A stretch of 64,000 nucleotides of DNA, taken from NCBI RefSeq assembly GCF_001423125.1, contig NZ_LMNW01000005.1:62001-126000 (forward strand), read 5' to 3'. This document shows, piece after piece, positions 54,422 to 63,867 of the stretch. The notes under the pieces are model-generated. The model was not told the DNA's origin and did not search any database. It saw only the letters and a list, made by a program, of their open reading frames with translations. Source of the DNA: Duganella sp. Leaf126 (GTDB lineage: Bacteria; Pseudomonadota; Gammaproteobacteria; Burkholderiales; Burkholderiaceae_D). Position numbers and translations under genes: made by a program. Positions within the stretch are counted from its first letter, which is position 1. Every line of letters begins with the position of its first letter.

Positions 54422-56974
54422 TCAGCTGCCGCTGTTCAGGGTCAGCGGCAGCCAGCTTGCATGCGCGTAGCGCTGCAAGCCTGCCTGGTCGAAGCGCCAC
54501 AGGTGCAGCCAGCCATGGTCGAGCAGCTGCCTGACCACGGCATGCTTGCCGATCACCGCGTCGATCGCCGCCTGCGGGGCGTCGATCACCACGGTCAGCC
54601 GCAGCGGTTCATGCATCCAGCGCTCGCCGTCGTGCAGCGACTGCTGCGACAGGCCGATGCGCAAATCGCCGCCATTGCCCTCGAATACGCCGAGCGTGCC
54701 GCCCACCACGTTGTGCAGCAGCTTGTTGCCGCTGCCCAGGCGCTGCGGATCGCAGGTGGACGCGTGGTACTGCCAGTTGATCCAGTGGGTCACCAGCATC
54801 GGCGCCGTCATCAACAGTTCGAGCACGCTGCCGTCGGCATCGAGGCTGGCGTCGTAGTCGTGCAGGAAGCTGCGCCCGTCGAGCGCCAGACCCATGCTGC
54901 GCCGACGCGGCGCAATCAAAAAGGCCGCATTGCCCGCCAGGCCCCATTCGGGCCGGGTCTGGGCGCCATCGTTGGCGCGGCGGATCAGCTGGTCCAGTAA
55001 TGCATCGTGCGATGCCTGCGGATCGAGCCGCAGGCTCAGGGCCCGCTCGCGCCGCACCTGGTCGCCGGCCTGCGCAAAGACCGCCTGCAGCCGCAGCCAG
55101 CGCGCCTGCGCTGCCGGCGGCAGCAGATCCAGATCGAAGCCCTCGATCTGATCGGTGGTGGTGTTATGCAGCGCCGCCACGAACACCGTCGTCTCCGGCA
55201 CGTGCACGCCCCGCCCTTGCAGGCCTTGGCGCACCGCCCCATCGTTGAGCAATTGCGCCAGGCTGCGCGCATTCACCTCGCCGGTCTGGCCGCAGCAGGC
55301 GCCGCAATCGAGCGCCGCCGCATGGGCATTGTTGGCGGACTGGCTGCCGTGGCCGACCAGCAGCACCAGCGGCGCCAGCTGCTGCTCCAGCCCCATCGCA
55401 TGCAGCACCCGCGCCGCCAGCGCGACCTTGGCGTCCAAGTCCACACCCAGCAATTGTGGCCGGCAGAGCTGGCGGTAGCGGGTGGACAAGCCGGCCAGAT
55501 CGTCGCGCGCGCGCGCTTGACGGTTCGGCCGAAGCCAGTTGCCGAGTTTGCCGACATAAGCCACGCCCGCCGCTTCCACGAAGGAGAAGGCGGCGCCCGG
55601 CCAGCGACTGGCCGCCAGCCACTGGTCGGCCCGTGCAAAACGCGCCTGGCGCGCGCGGCTGGCCGCGCCTAGTCTGGCCGCATCGTCCGCGCGCTGCACC
55701 GGATCGCTGCTGACGATGCGGTCGCCGACCGCCATCGATGGCGCCAGCAGCCCTGGCAGCTGGGGCCGGCTGGCCTCGGTCGCCAACGGGGTGTAATCGA
55801 CCGGCAAGCCGAAAAACCCGGCAAACCCGAGCGTCCGGATGCCGGGCCACGCCGCCTCCAGCGCGCGCCGCAACGGTTCGCTGCGCACGTCGATACAGAA
55901 CGCGGCCTGCACTTCGATGGCAGTTGCTGGCGCATCGTGCACATGGGCTGCCGCCAGCTGCTGGGCCAGCGCGCGCTGATAGCCGATCTCGAGGGCCAGC
56001 TGCCAGACCTCGTCGGGCAGCAAGGCCTGTTCGGCGTCCTGCAATACGGCCCCAGCCTGGCTCCAGGCTTGCTGCAATGCGCCAAACGCCTGCCGGGCCG
56101 CTGCATCGTCCTTGCACTCGAGCAGCAACACGCCCCAAGCCAGACGGATTGCCAGCAGTTCGCGCAGGTGGCTGTCCTGGCGTCCGGCCAGGCCGGCCTG
56201 CCAGCCGAGATAGGCGCACCACGAAGCCCAGCCGTTGACGGTCAGCAGCACCGATTCCAGGTAGTCCGCCCAGACCGCCTGCGGCAGCCCCAGGCGCTCG
56301 ATCACCCAGCGCTCGGCGTCCTGCACGGTGGCGGGCAAGGCGCTGATCGCCCGGCCGATGTGCGGCAAACCCATCAGCAAGCCGATGCCATGGTCGTGCT
56401 GCAAGGTTTCGCGCCAGAACGCATACAGGCCCTGGCTGCGCTCGGGCTGCCAGCTGGCCTGGTGTTCATCGAAATACGCGGCGCAGGTCTGGCTGACCTG
56501 GTGCGTGATGGCCTGCCGCCACGGCAGCCTGGTATGGCGCTGGGGATCGTTGTCGAGTACGTCGATCAGCAAGGGCAGTTGCACCCGCAGCGCGCCTGCC
56601 TGCAGTGCAGCGATGCACTGTTCGGCCGTCACGGCGGCGGTCTGCGCAGCCGGCAGCTGACGCAGCGCCTCGGCCAGATCGGCTGCCGTGATGCGGCCCT
56701 CGCGCCAGGCCAGCAGTTGCCGGTCGCGCGGCGGGAAAACCTGGATCCCGCCCAGCACCGCCATCCGCGCAGCCACGCGGCGCACCGGCATGCCGATGCG
56801 CGACCAGTGCGGGTTGACGGCAATGGCGCGATCGAGCGGCCAGGCCGGGGCGATGGCCTGGCAGGCCATTGCGCAGGCGCGTGCGATGGCCGCGTGCCTG
56901 GTTTGCGCCACGTCGCCGGCCGCCATGAGGTCTTCCGCTGGCGCGGTTGCTTGCTTGCTCAGTTGATCGATCAT
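54422..56974 (-). CDS. dabA: DabA, carbonic-anhydrase-like subunit of an inorganic carbon pump
   Basis: This 850-residue protein belongs to the DUF2309/UPF0753 family, now known as DabA. The zinc site is complete: Cys360 and Asp362 in FCIDVRSE, His542 in VGHGSQSANN, and Cys557 in LDCGACCGQTGE. DabA converts CO2 to bicarbonate at the cytoplasmic face in a reaction driven one way by ion flow through DabB. The gene starts 21 bases after dabB, and a LysR gene lies upstream in divergence. Length and spacing of the site residues are normal for the family. Confidence 0.93.
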   Translation of the reverse strand: MIDQLSKQATAPAEDLMAAGDVAQTRHAAIARACAMACQAIAPAWPLDRAIAVNPHWSRIGMPVRRVAARMAVLGGIQVFPPRDRQLLAWREGRITAADLAEALRQLPAAQTAAVTAEQCIAALQAGALRVQLPLLIDVLDNDPQRHTRLPWRQAITHQVSQTCAAYFDEHQASWQPERSQGLYAFWRETLQHDHGIGLLMGLPHIGRAISALPATVQDAERWVIERLGLPQAVWADYLESVLLTVNGWASWCAYLGWQAGLAGRQDSHLRELLAIRLAWGVLLLECKDDAAARQAFGALQQAWSQAGAVLQDAEQALLPDEVWQLALEIGYQRALAQQLAAAHVHDAPATAIEVQAAFCIDVRSEPLRRALEAAWPGIRTLGFAGFFGLPVDYTPLATEASRPQLPGLLAPSMAVGDRIVSSDPVQRADDAARLGAASRARQARFARADQWLAASRWPGAAFSFVEAAGVAYVGKLGNWLRPNRQARARDDLAGLSTRYRQLCRPQLLGVDLDAKVALAARVLHAMGLEQQLAPLVLLVGHGSQSANNAHAAALDCGACCGQTGEVNARSLAQLLNDGAVRQGLQGRGVHVPETTVFVAALHNTTTDQIEGFDLDLLPPAAQARWLRLQAVFAQAGDQVRRERALSLRLDPQASHDALLDQLIRRANDGAQTRPEWGLAGNAAFLIAPRRRSMGLALDGRSFLHDYDASLDADGSVLELLMTAPMLVTHWINWQYHASTCDPQRLGSGNKLLHNVVGGTLGVFEGNGGDLRIGLSQQSLHDGERWMHEPLRLTVVIDAPQAAIDAVIGKHAVVRQLLDHGWLHLWRFDQAGLQRYAHASWLPLTLNSGS

Positions 56975-56995
56975 GAAATTCTCCGTGTAATCTGA

Positions 56996-58579
56996 TTAGC
57001 GCGCAGCATCCACTGCCCGGGCGGCAGACGGCTGGGCGGCGATGCGGACAGCAGTGACCGCGGACGCTGGGCTCCAGCGCGCCGGCCACAGCAGCAGTGC
57101 CAGGCGGGTATAGGCTTCATCGAGATAAAAGCCGGCGTAGCTCCAGCGCCGCCAGCGCGACAGCAGCTGCGCCTGCTGTTGCAGCGCCACCTCGAACAGG
57201 TACAGCACTGCCATGCCGGCCAGGACGATCACGCCCAGGCGGTGGTCGGGCGCGTCGTGCAGGCCGAACGGCAGCAGGTGGGCGACCATGGCGGCAACCG
57301 TCAGCGCCATCGTGGTGACGATGCCAAACAGCAGCTGGCGCGTACGGGCAGCACCGCCAGCTTGCCCGGTGGGCAGCCACAGCAGCGGCGCCCACGCCAG
57401 GCCCATCACGACGCTCCACCACCAGGGCCAGGCCGCCACACCCGACAGCGCGAGCACCAGCAATACCGCCGACGTCGTGATCAGCGGCGCCAGCAGCAGG
57501 CTAGCGCCATGCGGCGAGGACGTTCCGTGCAGCGCCTGTACCCGCGTGTCGCGCACCACCGACGACGCCGACAGGAACGCATGCGCCTTGTAGAGCGAAT
57601 GTCCGACCAGGTGCAGGGCCGCGAGCGTGTACAGACCGAGCGCGCATTCGAGCAGCATGAAGCCCATCTGCGCCACCGTGGACCAGGCCAGCCTGACCTT
57701 GATGCTGATGCGGGTCAGCATGACCATGCCGGCCAGCAGCGCGGTCGCCAGGCCCAGGATCATCAGCAGGCCGCGCGCGGGACCGGCCTGTTCCAGCAGT
57801 GGCGCACAGCGTATCAGCACGAAACCGCCCAGGTTGACGACGCCTGCATGCAGCAATGCCGACACCGGGGTCGGCGCTTCCATCACCTGGATCAGCCAGC
57901 CATGGACTGGCAACAGCGCGGTGCGCAGCACCACCGCCAGCACCAGCAGCACGGCGCTTGCATGCAGCGGCAGCGACATGCCATGCTGGGCCAGGTGCGC
58001 CCACAGCGCCGACAGCGCACCGCTGCCGATCGTCGACCACGCCAGCCCAGCAGCGCCCAGCAGGATGACGTCGGCCAGCCGGTCGGCAATGCGCTTTTTA
58101 TGCGCCGCCAGCAAGGCGAACGGGCGATCCGGGTAAAAGCACAGCAGCTGCTGCAAGGCCATGCCCACGGCCGCCCAGGCTGCGATCAACAGCAGCCAGT
58201 GGTCGGCCAGCAGCAGCAGGTGGACGCTGGCCAGTACGGCGGCCAGGCCGCCGATGTAGCGTTGCTGGGCGGCTTCGCCATCCAGGTAGCGCGCAGAAAA
58301 CGCGCCGATAACGGTGCCCAGCAGCTGCACCAGCACGGCCAGCACCAGGCTGAACGTGGTCGCATTCACGACGCCAGGCCAGAACGGCTGCTGCGCGCCG
58401 ACCGCGAGCGACAGCGCGCAGCAGGCCAGCGCCGCCAGCGACACCGTCCGAAACAGCCGCCACTGCTGCGCCGGAGCACGGTCGGTGCAGCGCGTCGCCA
58501 GGGCCAGCGCCGCCAGCAACGTCAGCAAGGCGACCGGCGCCAGCGCGCAAACCATGTAAATAATCTGGAAAATCTTCAT
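56996..58579 (-). CDS. dabB: DabB, proton-channel subunit (NuoL/antiporter-like)
   Basis: The 527-residue membrane protein is related to NuoL and Mrp antiporter subunits, with about a dozen helices. Conserved blocks include HGWLIQVMEAPTPVSALLHAG, typical of proton-conducting helices, and LHLVGHSLYKAHAFLS. Paired with DabA it supplies a cation or proton gradient for CO2 hydration. The start is set at 58579 (MKIFQIIYMV), giving a membrane-inserting N-terminus; the longer frame to 58627 adds a polar stretch. It is the first gene of the pair and is divergent from the LysR gene. Confidence 0.92.
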   Translation of the reverse strand: MKIFQIIYMVCALAPVALLTLLAALALATRCTDRAPAQQWRLFRTVSLAALACCALSLAVGAQQPFWPGVVNATTFSLVLAVLVQLLGTVIGAFSARYLDGEAAQQRYIGGLAAVLASVHLLLLADHWLLLIAAWAAVGMALQQLLCFYPDRPFALLAAHKKRIADRLADVILLGAAGLAWSTIGSGALSALWAHLAQHGMSLPLHASAVLLVLAVVLRTALLPVHGWLIQVMEAPTPVSALLHAGVVNLGGFVLIRCAPLLEQAGPARGLLMILGLATALLAGMVMLTRISIKVRLAWSTVAQMGFMLLECALGLYTLAALHLVGHSLYKAHAFLSASSVVRDTRVQALHGTSSPHGASLLLAPLITTSAVLLVLALSGVAAWPWWWSVVMGLAWAPLLWLPTGQAGGAARTRQLLFGIVTTMALTVAAMVAHLLPFGLHDAPDHRLGVIVLAGMAVLYLFEVALQQQAQLLSRWRRWSYAGFYLDEAYTRLALLLWPARWSPASAVTAVRIAAQPSAARAVDAAR

Positions 58580-58677
58580 CGCTTGATCCCGTTGAAATGC
58601 ACTGGGCGCATCATGAATGGAATGCAAAATGCTGTAAAATAGATTGTTAGTGTGAAACTCATACCGAAAACAGAACG

Positions 58678-59568
58678 ATGCAACTGAACCAGCTCAACTT
58701 CAATCACCTGTTCTATTTTTGGCAAGTAGCCAAGCTCGGGCATTTGACCCGCGCGGCAGCCGCGTTACACACGTCGCAATCGGCAGTGTCGGCGCAGATC
58801 CGCCAGCTGGAGCAGCGCATCGGCGACGACTTGTTCATCCGCGAAGGCCGCCGATTGGTATTGACCGATACGGGCCAGCTGGTGCTCGCCTATGCCGACG
58901 ACATCTTCGGACTGGGTCAGGAGATGCTGGGACGGCTGCAAGGCCGCTCGGCCGGGATTAGCCGCCTGCGAGTGGGCAGCGTCTCGACCATGTCGCGCAA
59001 CTATCAGGAAAACTGGATACGGCCCGCGCTCACCGATCCGGCGGTGGTCCTGACCCTGGAATCGGGCTTGCTGGAAGGCCTGCTACTGAGGCTGGCGCAA
59101 CATCAGCTCGACGTCGTGCTGGCCAACGAAACCGTGCCGGCCGACCCCGATCGCCCCCTGCACTGCCAGTTCCTCGGCAGCCAGCCGATCGTGCTGGTCG
59201 GCCCCGCCAGCAAGTGGGCGTCGCAGCGCCTGCGCATCCCGGAAGACCTCGACGGTGTGGACATCGCCCTGCCCGGCCCGCGCCACGCCTTACGCGCCCA
59301 GTTCGATGCGCTGTGCGCCAGCGCCGGCGTGACGCCACGGTTGCGGGCCGAAGTGGACGACATGGCGCTGCTGCGCCTGATCGCGCGCGACAGCGGCTGG
59401 CTGGCCGTGCTGCCGGAAGTCGTGGTGCAGGACGAATTGCGGTCCGGCTTGCTTGTCGTGGTCGGCCACTCCACGACCTTGCAGGAGCGCTTTTATGCGA
59501 TTACGACGCCGAGGCGCCATGCTGTCGAGGTGCTCGATCGGTTGTTGGCAGGGGCGACGCAAGCGTGA
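58678..59568 (+). CDS. LysR-family regulator of dabBA
   Basis: The 296-residue protein has the LysR helix-turn-helix at its start (NFNHLFYFWQVAKLGHLTRAAAALHTSQSAVSAQIRQLE in overlapping short blocks) and a two-lobed effector domain ending near residue 290. The N-terminal wording (LNHLFYFW-like, LTRAAA) resembles the NhaR subgroup. It diverges from dabB with a 98-base shared promoter region. By analogy with other LysR genes next to carbon-uptake genes it probably controls dabBA; the inducer, perhaps low CO2 or an ion signal, is not visible. Confidence 0.88.
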   Translation: MQLNQLNFNHLFYFWQVAKLGHLTRAAAALHTSQSAVSAQIRQLEQRIGDDLFIREGRRLVLTDTGQLVLAYADDIFGLGQEMLGRLQGRSAGISRLRVGSVSTMSRNYQENWIRPALTDPAVVLTLESGLLEGLLLRLAQHQLDVVLANETVPADPDRPLHCQFLGSQPIVLVGPASKWASQRLRIPEDLDGVDIALPGPRHALRAQFDALCASAGVTPRLRAEVDDMALLRLIARDSGWLAVLPEVVVQDELRSGLLVVVGHSTTLQERFYAITTPRRHAVEVLDRLLAGATQA

Positions 59569-59660
59569 TGGCGGCCTTCCTGCCCGGCGTTTCGGTCATG
59601 CCAAATGCTGCGGGTGCCAGTGCCTGGGCTGCCCTTCTGTCGGGAGCGCGCCGTCAGTCT

Positions 59661-59682
59661 GCCGGCGACGGCGGTCGCCGGC
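59661..59682. terminator. Hairpin between convergent LysR and EthD genes
   Basis: GCCGGCGAC-GGCG-GTCGCCGGC is a perfect 9-base stem with a 4-base loop, lying 92 bases after the LysR stop and 6 bases after the EthD gene's stop on the other strand. No T-run follows, so it is only a possible bidirectional terminator. Confidence 0.45.
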
Positions 59683-59688
59683 GCTGCT

Positions 59689-60708
59689 CTACGTGATGGA
59701 CGTTGTTGGCGGTATTTCCGTTGCCAGTTCCGGCATCAGTCGATTGATCACGCTGTAATTGAGCGCCGTCCACCACTCGGAGCCTTCGCCCGTGAGCGTC
59801 TGCTCGGAGGCCGCGATGGCTGCGTAGCCCTCACTGACCAGGTAATCCTCGACATCGTTCATCGAGGCGAACGCGAAGATCGACACTGCATCGATCTTCT
59901 TGCCTTCCGGATCTTTCTGCGTGGAGCCGATGTTATGCAACTGCGCGTAGCGACGCACGAATTGTCGGGTCGCCGGATTGGCCACGACCAGCGGCGCATG
60001 CTCATGCAGCAGCCGCTGCTGGAACTGTTCGCGCGTCAGGCCGTCGGCGCGCAGGTGAATTTTCACCAGGCTGATCGCGTCGCGGTGCTGCGCGCTGGGA
60101 ATCAGGATGTACTCGCGCGCGACTTCGCGCGACACCATGCGAAACGCCACCTGTTCATCGGCGATGATGCGCTCGGCAAATTTCTCCTGCTCCAGCGTGG
60201 TATCGATGTCGTCCCGCTCGGCGTAGGTGATGTAAGCGAGGCCGTCCCAGCGCGGCCGCTGGTACGCCGGGACGCAACGGTGCGGCGCCGACGGCAGCTT
60301 GCCGCTGTCATCGATCATGGCCCGGTAAGGCGGCGGAAAAAAATTCGATGGCCCCGATGCGATGCGGTGCAGCTGGTCGTAGCGCAGCACCAATGCGCCC
60401 GAGCTGCCCGGCTCGTCCCAGGCGAACTTGGGCCCGTGCACTTTGCGCCAATATTCCTGCCAATGCTCGTACGCAAGGTTGGGACGGTCTTCGAGCGCCA
60501 GCGATCCGCTACGCCAGTTGGGGAAATGGATCCCGTGGCCGCGTTTGCTGGTGGACGAGCCGGCATCGAGCGGACGTTCGCTGCGCGGCGTATCGTCGAC
60601 CCGGCTGACAAATGTGCCGGTGACGATCAACGGCTTGGCGGTGGCGCCGATCGGCTGGACCATTGGCGGGCGGTGCAGATTGTCGGCGCGATTGAAATCG
60701 GTGGGCAT
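59689..60708 (-). CDS. EthD-domain protein with two ferredoxin-like halves
   Basis: The 339-residue protein contains two stretches typical of EthD/dimeric alpha-beta barrel proteins: EHWQEYWRKVHGP at about 81-93, and EQFQQRLLHEHAPLV near 225-240. EthD-type barrels support oxidative or dehalogenating chemistry on small hydrophobic or aromatic compounds. A polar N-terminal region of about 70 residues has no assignment. The first barrel is followed by a long insertion with FFPPPY. It stands alone, with its end facing the LysR gene. The fold is likely; substrate and activity are unknown. Confidence 0.75.
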   Translation of the reverse strand: MPTDFNRADNLHRPPMVQPIGATAKPLIVTGTFVSRVDDTPRSERPLDAGSSTSKRGHGIHFPNWRSGSLALEDRPNLAYEHWQEYWRKVHGPKFAWDEPGSSGALVLRYDQLHRIASGPSNFFPPPYRAMIDDSGKLPSAPHRCVPAYQRPRWDGLAYITYAERDDIDTTLEQEKFAERIIADEQVAFRMVSREVAREYILIPSAQHRDAISLVKIHLRADGLTREQFQQRLLHEHAPLVVANPATRQFVRRYAQLHNIGSTQKDPEGKKIDAVSIFAFASMNDVEDYLVSEGYAAIAASEQTLTGEGSEWWTALNYSVINRLMPELATEIPPTTSIT

Positions 60709-60983
60709 GGTGGTGGTCCTTGTCTGATCCCTGCATGAGTGGACTGACCAGCTTACCGTGCCCGATCGCCGCGCTAGGTTGGCCGACGTACAAAGCGGAC
60801 GTGTTGCGCCTGCCGATGTGACCGCGCCTGGAGGCAGCCCGGACCAGGGGGGATCGCAGGCCTGACAGTGAGCGCTTCAATAGGCCAGGCGCCTATGACG
60901 CATCCAAGCCGCGCCGCAGTATGGCATGCTGCGTCAAGAAAACGCGCAACGACACGGCGCCTGCTTCCTACGAACGCGGCGAC
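60709..60983. other. Intergenic stretch without recognised features
   Basis: About 275 bases between the EthD gene start and the end of the serine hydrolase gene. No frame with convincing coding character, repeat, hairpin with T-run, or tRNA-like fold was seen. The EthD promoter should lie in its left part. Confidence 0.6.
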
Positions 60984-62099
60984 TCATTGCGATGTGGCTG
61001 GACTCAATTGCACAAACAATTTTCTGGCCAAGCCCATGAGCACCTTGTCGGCGCCCATGTCCGGACCCGCATTGGCCACCATCAGCGCCCCGGTCCCTGA
61101 CTCAGGAAATAGCACGGCAATGGCGAGCCAGTTGCCGTCCGAACCCTGGTGCACCAGAACGGGACCTTTACGGCCCGCAATCGACTGCTGCACGCCCCAG
61201 TCGAGGCCTGCCGGGCTGCCAGGCTGCGCCGTCTGCATCAGCCGGTAGGACGCCGGCGACAGCAGCTTGCCCTTGCCTGCCGCCCCCGCGAGCTGGTCCA
61301 GATTGAACTTCGCCCAGTCGCCCAGGCTCATGTGCAGAAAGCCAGCGGGCGCGTACATTTGTGGGGCGCCGTCGTCGAGCCTGGCCATATCGAGCATCGG
61401 CGCACCGTGCTGGTGGCCGCGATTCTGTCCCCTGCCGGTGTTGCCGAAGCCGACACCTGTCGTGCCCAGCGGCTTGAATACTTCTGATCCCATCAGTCCC
61501 TCATAGCTCGCATGCGCGGCGCGCTCGGCAATAACGGTGGCGACAATGAAGCCCACGTTGCTGTAGCTGAAGGTACCTGGCTGCGCTTCCGGCTCGTCCT
61601 CGAGTGCGTGAGCCGCGTAGCTCAGGCGCTGTTGCGCGCTAGGGCGCGCATCGTGGAAAAACTTCACCATTTCAGTTTCGTCCCGCAGGTCACGTGGGAA
61701 GCCGGCGCGGTGCGAGAGCAGTTCAACCAGGGTCACCTTGCGATATTCAGGTCGCATGGAGGCTGCGAGTTCCGGCAGCATCGCATCCAGCGGCGCGTCC
61801 CATGCAAGCAGGCCTCGTTCGACCAGGCGGGCGATCATGGCCACTGTCATCACCTTGCCCGTTGAGCCGATCAGCCACACATCGTCGAGCTTCACCGCCG
61901 CCGTGCTTCCCGCCTCGCGTACGCCCAGCACGGCCTGCGCCGAGATAGCGCCGTCGCGCAGGATGACGGCGCCGACGGCAGGCACGCTCGACCCTGACTT
62001 TGCCGCTGCAAGGGCGGCCGAGAGCTCATCCGAAGGAGTTGCCGCAGCCGCAACAGCGAAGGTGAAGGCTGCCGCGCCGCAGAGAAATCGTTTCAACAT
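60984..62099 (-). CDS. Exported serine hydrolase (class C beta-lactamase/esterase family)
   Basis: The 371-residue protein has a signal peptide (MLKRFLCGAAAFTFAVAAA, cleavage near AAATP). Its motif set is that of the beta-lactamase-related superfamily: SxxK as Ser79-Lys82 in IGSTGK, YxN as Tyr179-Ser180-Asn181, and HQGSDGN near the C-terminus in place of KTG. The HxG form is common in esterases and D-aminopeptidases of this family, so peptidase or esterase activity is more likely than resistance. GGA lies 8 bases before ATG 62099; the longer frame to 62492 overlaps a decayed recombinase and is rejected. Confidence 0.85.
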   Translation of the reverse strand: MLKRFLCGAAAFTFAVAAAATPSDELSAALAAAKSGSSVPAVGAVILRDGAISAQAVLGVREAGSTAAVKLDDVWLIGSTGKVMTVAMIARLVERGLLAWDAPLDAMLPELAASMRPEYRKVTLVELLSHRAGFPRDLRDETEMVKFFHDARPSAQQRLSYAAHALEDEPEAQPGTFSYSNVGFIVATVIAERAAHASYEGLMGSEVFKPLGTTGVGFGNTGRGQNRGHQHGAPMLDMARLDDGAPQMYAPAGFLHMSLGDWAKFNLDQLAGAAGKGKLLSPASYRLMQTAQPGSPAGLDWGVQQSIAGRKGPVLVHQGSDGNWLAIAVLFPESGTGALMVANAGPDMGADKVLMGLARKLFVQLSPATSQ

Positions 62100-62252
62100 A
62101 TCGTGTCCTTTTTGATTTGCATGGTCGGAGTCTAGGCGGGCGCGACAATAACCGAGTCCATATTGCGACGAGCGGGAGAATGCGGGGAATGGAACGTACC
62201 AATTCCCGGCAGACCGCAGCGACCGCACTCTGGAGGACCCACAAGCGGGAGG

Positions 62253-62523
62253 AATACGAAGCAGCCCGTCAAGTTCCAATTCACCTCGGGAACCAGGAGA
62301 AGCCTCGGTGACTGGATCATGGCGGCGGCGCTGCGCCAAGGCGATCTTCTTTTTCCAGTCGAATTGCAGAATTGCTGCACAGTTAGACCAGGCAGTACGC
62401 ACACGATGCGCCCCATAAAGCCAGCACTGTTGTTGGGCCACACGCGCCCCGAAAGCACCGCACGATATACGGAATATCGAAGTTGTTGACACTCTCGAAA
62501 TGGCCGAGCAAACGGACGCTTAA
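62253..62523 (+). pseudogene. Decayed tyrosine recombinase/integrase, C-terminal fragment
   Basis: In one frame the sequence reads NTKQPVKFQFT, then DWIMAAALRQGDLLFP, then HTMRPIKPALLLGH and TRPESTARY, which follow the catalytic part of phage-type integrases: the HxxR box, LLLGHT and the RY tyrosine. Two internal blocks are missing (between LLFP and HTMR, and between HTMR and LLLGH). A one-base shift after TARY moves the ending IEVVDTLEMAEQTDA into another frame, where it stops at 62523. No N-terminal domain or partner element is visible. It is a remnant of a mobile element; the surrounding 62100-62643 has no other gene. Confidence 0.75.
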
Positions 62524-62643
62524 GAACACGGGCAACGCCAGCAGTTCAGACCATAGCTGTCGCCCGATTTTCCATGGCGACGGCCTGCTGTGTAACGCGT
62601 CACTGGGAACATGGCTTTCTGTCCGCGAGGGACCCAGTACACA

Positions 62644-63867
62644 TTAATCAACGCGGTACAGGCTGTCGCCGCCTAGCTCCACTGACGTGCTGTCTGCACC
62701 ACCAGGCATCGGTAGGCCCTGGCTCCACGCGCTTGCCAGGCTCTGCACGTCACGCACAGGATCGGATTGCCTGGCCCTCTCGTTGCGGTCGCGGCAGGTT
62801 TCGGGGTATGTGGCGAGCAGTGCACGTGCGAAGACGCGTCCCTGTTGTGCCAGCCCTGCGGTTTTCGGTGCGCGAATTCTCGCAAACGCCTGGAAGATGT
62901 CTTCCAACCTCCTGCTTGCACCGTCCAGGCTTCGGGCCAGATGCCACGCATCCTCAAGCGCCTGACAGGCGCCTTGACCCGACGTCGGCTACGGCGCATG
63001 CGCCGCATCTCCCACCAGCAGCACATTTGCCCGGCTCCACGTGTGCAACGGCTCCAAGTCATGCACGGCAATCAGTCGGATGGCATCGGCCGGTGTCGCC
63101 TGGATGAGACGTGTGATTGGCTCGGGCCATTCTGCGAACAAGCCTTCGATTTCATTACGCATATTCACTGCAGGTGCCGCGTTCGGTAATGGCCGTGCCT
63201 GTGCCGCCGCCCAGTAGACCAGATCCGGACGGACCGGCACGGAACCGAACCGCTGGCCCGTCCCCCAGAAATCCTGAATCGAAACATCGTTCACGAGTGC
63301 ACGCGACGCCTGCGCAACGCCAATCCAGTTCACAAAGCCTTGATAGATCGGTGCGTTGTCACCCGCGACAAACTTGCGCGCAACCGATTCCATGCGGCCG
63401 TCGGCCCCTATGAGCAAATCCGGGCAGATGCTCGCGCCACTATCGAAATGGGCCACGGCTCTGCCGTTAGTACCGAGTTCGATAGCAACTGCCCGGCGTC
63501 CGAACGCCACCGGAATTCCTGCCTGTGCCGCATGATCGAGCAGCACTTCCTGCAAGTGCCTGCGCAGCACCGTGTATGTCGGGTATCCCATCGTCCGGTC
63601 CAGCAAGCCAATATCGAGGCCCCCCAGTGCATTTCCCGCAGCATCCTGGCGCCGCATGGTCGGGGGTCTGCCGCCAATGGCCGCAATGTCTTGCAGCAGT
63701 CCCAGTTCTTCCAGCACGAAGCTGGCATTGGGCCACAGCGTCACGCCAGCCCCCATGGTTGCCGGCGCCACGCGGCGCTCATACACGCGGGGACTGTGCC
63801 CCTTCTTGCTCAAGGCCAGCGCCACGCTCAACCCTGCAATACCGCCACCAAGTATTCCGATGTCCAT
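62644..63867 (-). pseudogene. FAD-dependent monooxygenase interrupted by an in-frame amber codon
   Basis: Reading from 63867, residues 1-292 are a flavoprotein hydroxylase of the UbiH/salicylate hydroxylase type: GGGIAGLSVAL for FAD binding at 7-17, IGADGRMES in the middle, and VLLVGDAAHAP as the second FAD motif. Codon 293 (62989-62991) is TAG where the family has a hydrophobic residue. The frame then continues without shift as PTSGQGACQALEDAWHLA and runs to a stop at 62644, giving the full family length of about 407 codons. No other damage is visible. It is either a recent pseudogene, a readthrough gene or a sequencing error. It lies beside a decayed integrase. Confidence 0.85.

Noticed and set aside
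56996-58579. DabB gene as an isolated NADH dehydrogenase subunit
   Set aside because: It is directly followed by dabA and has the size and helix pattern of the Dab partner; no other respiratory complex I gene is present.
60984-62492. Longer 502-residue version of the serine hydrolase
   Set aside because: The added N-terminal part lies over the decayed recombinase; the signal peptide and ribosome site place the start at 62099.
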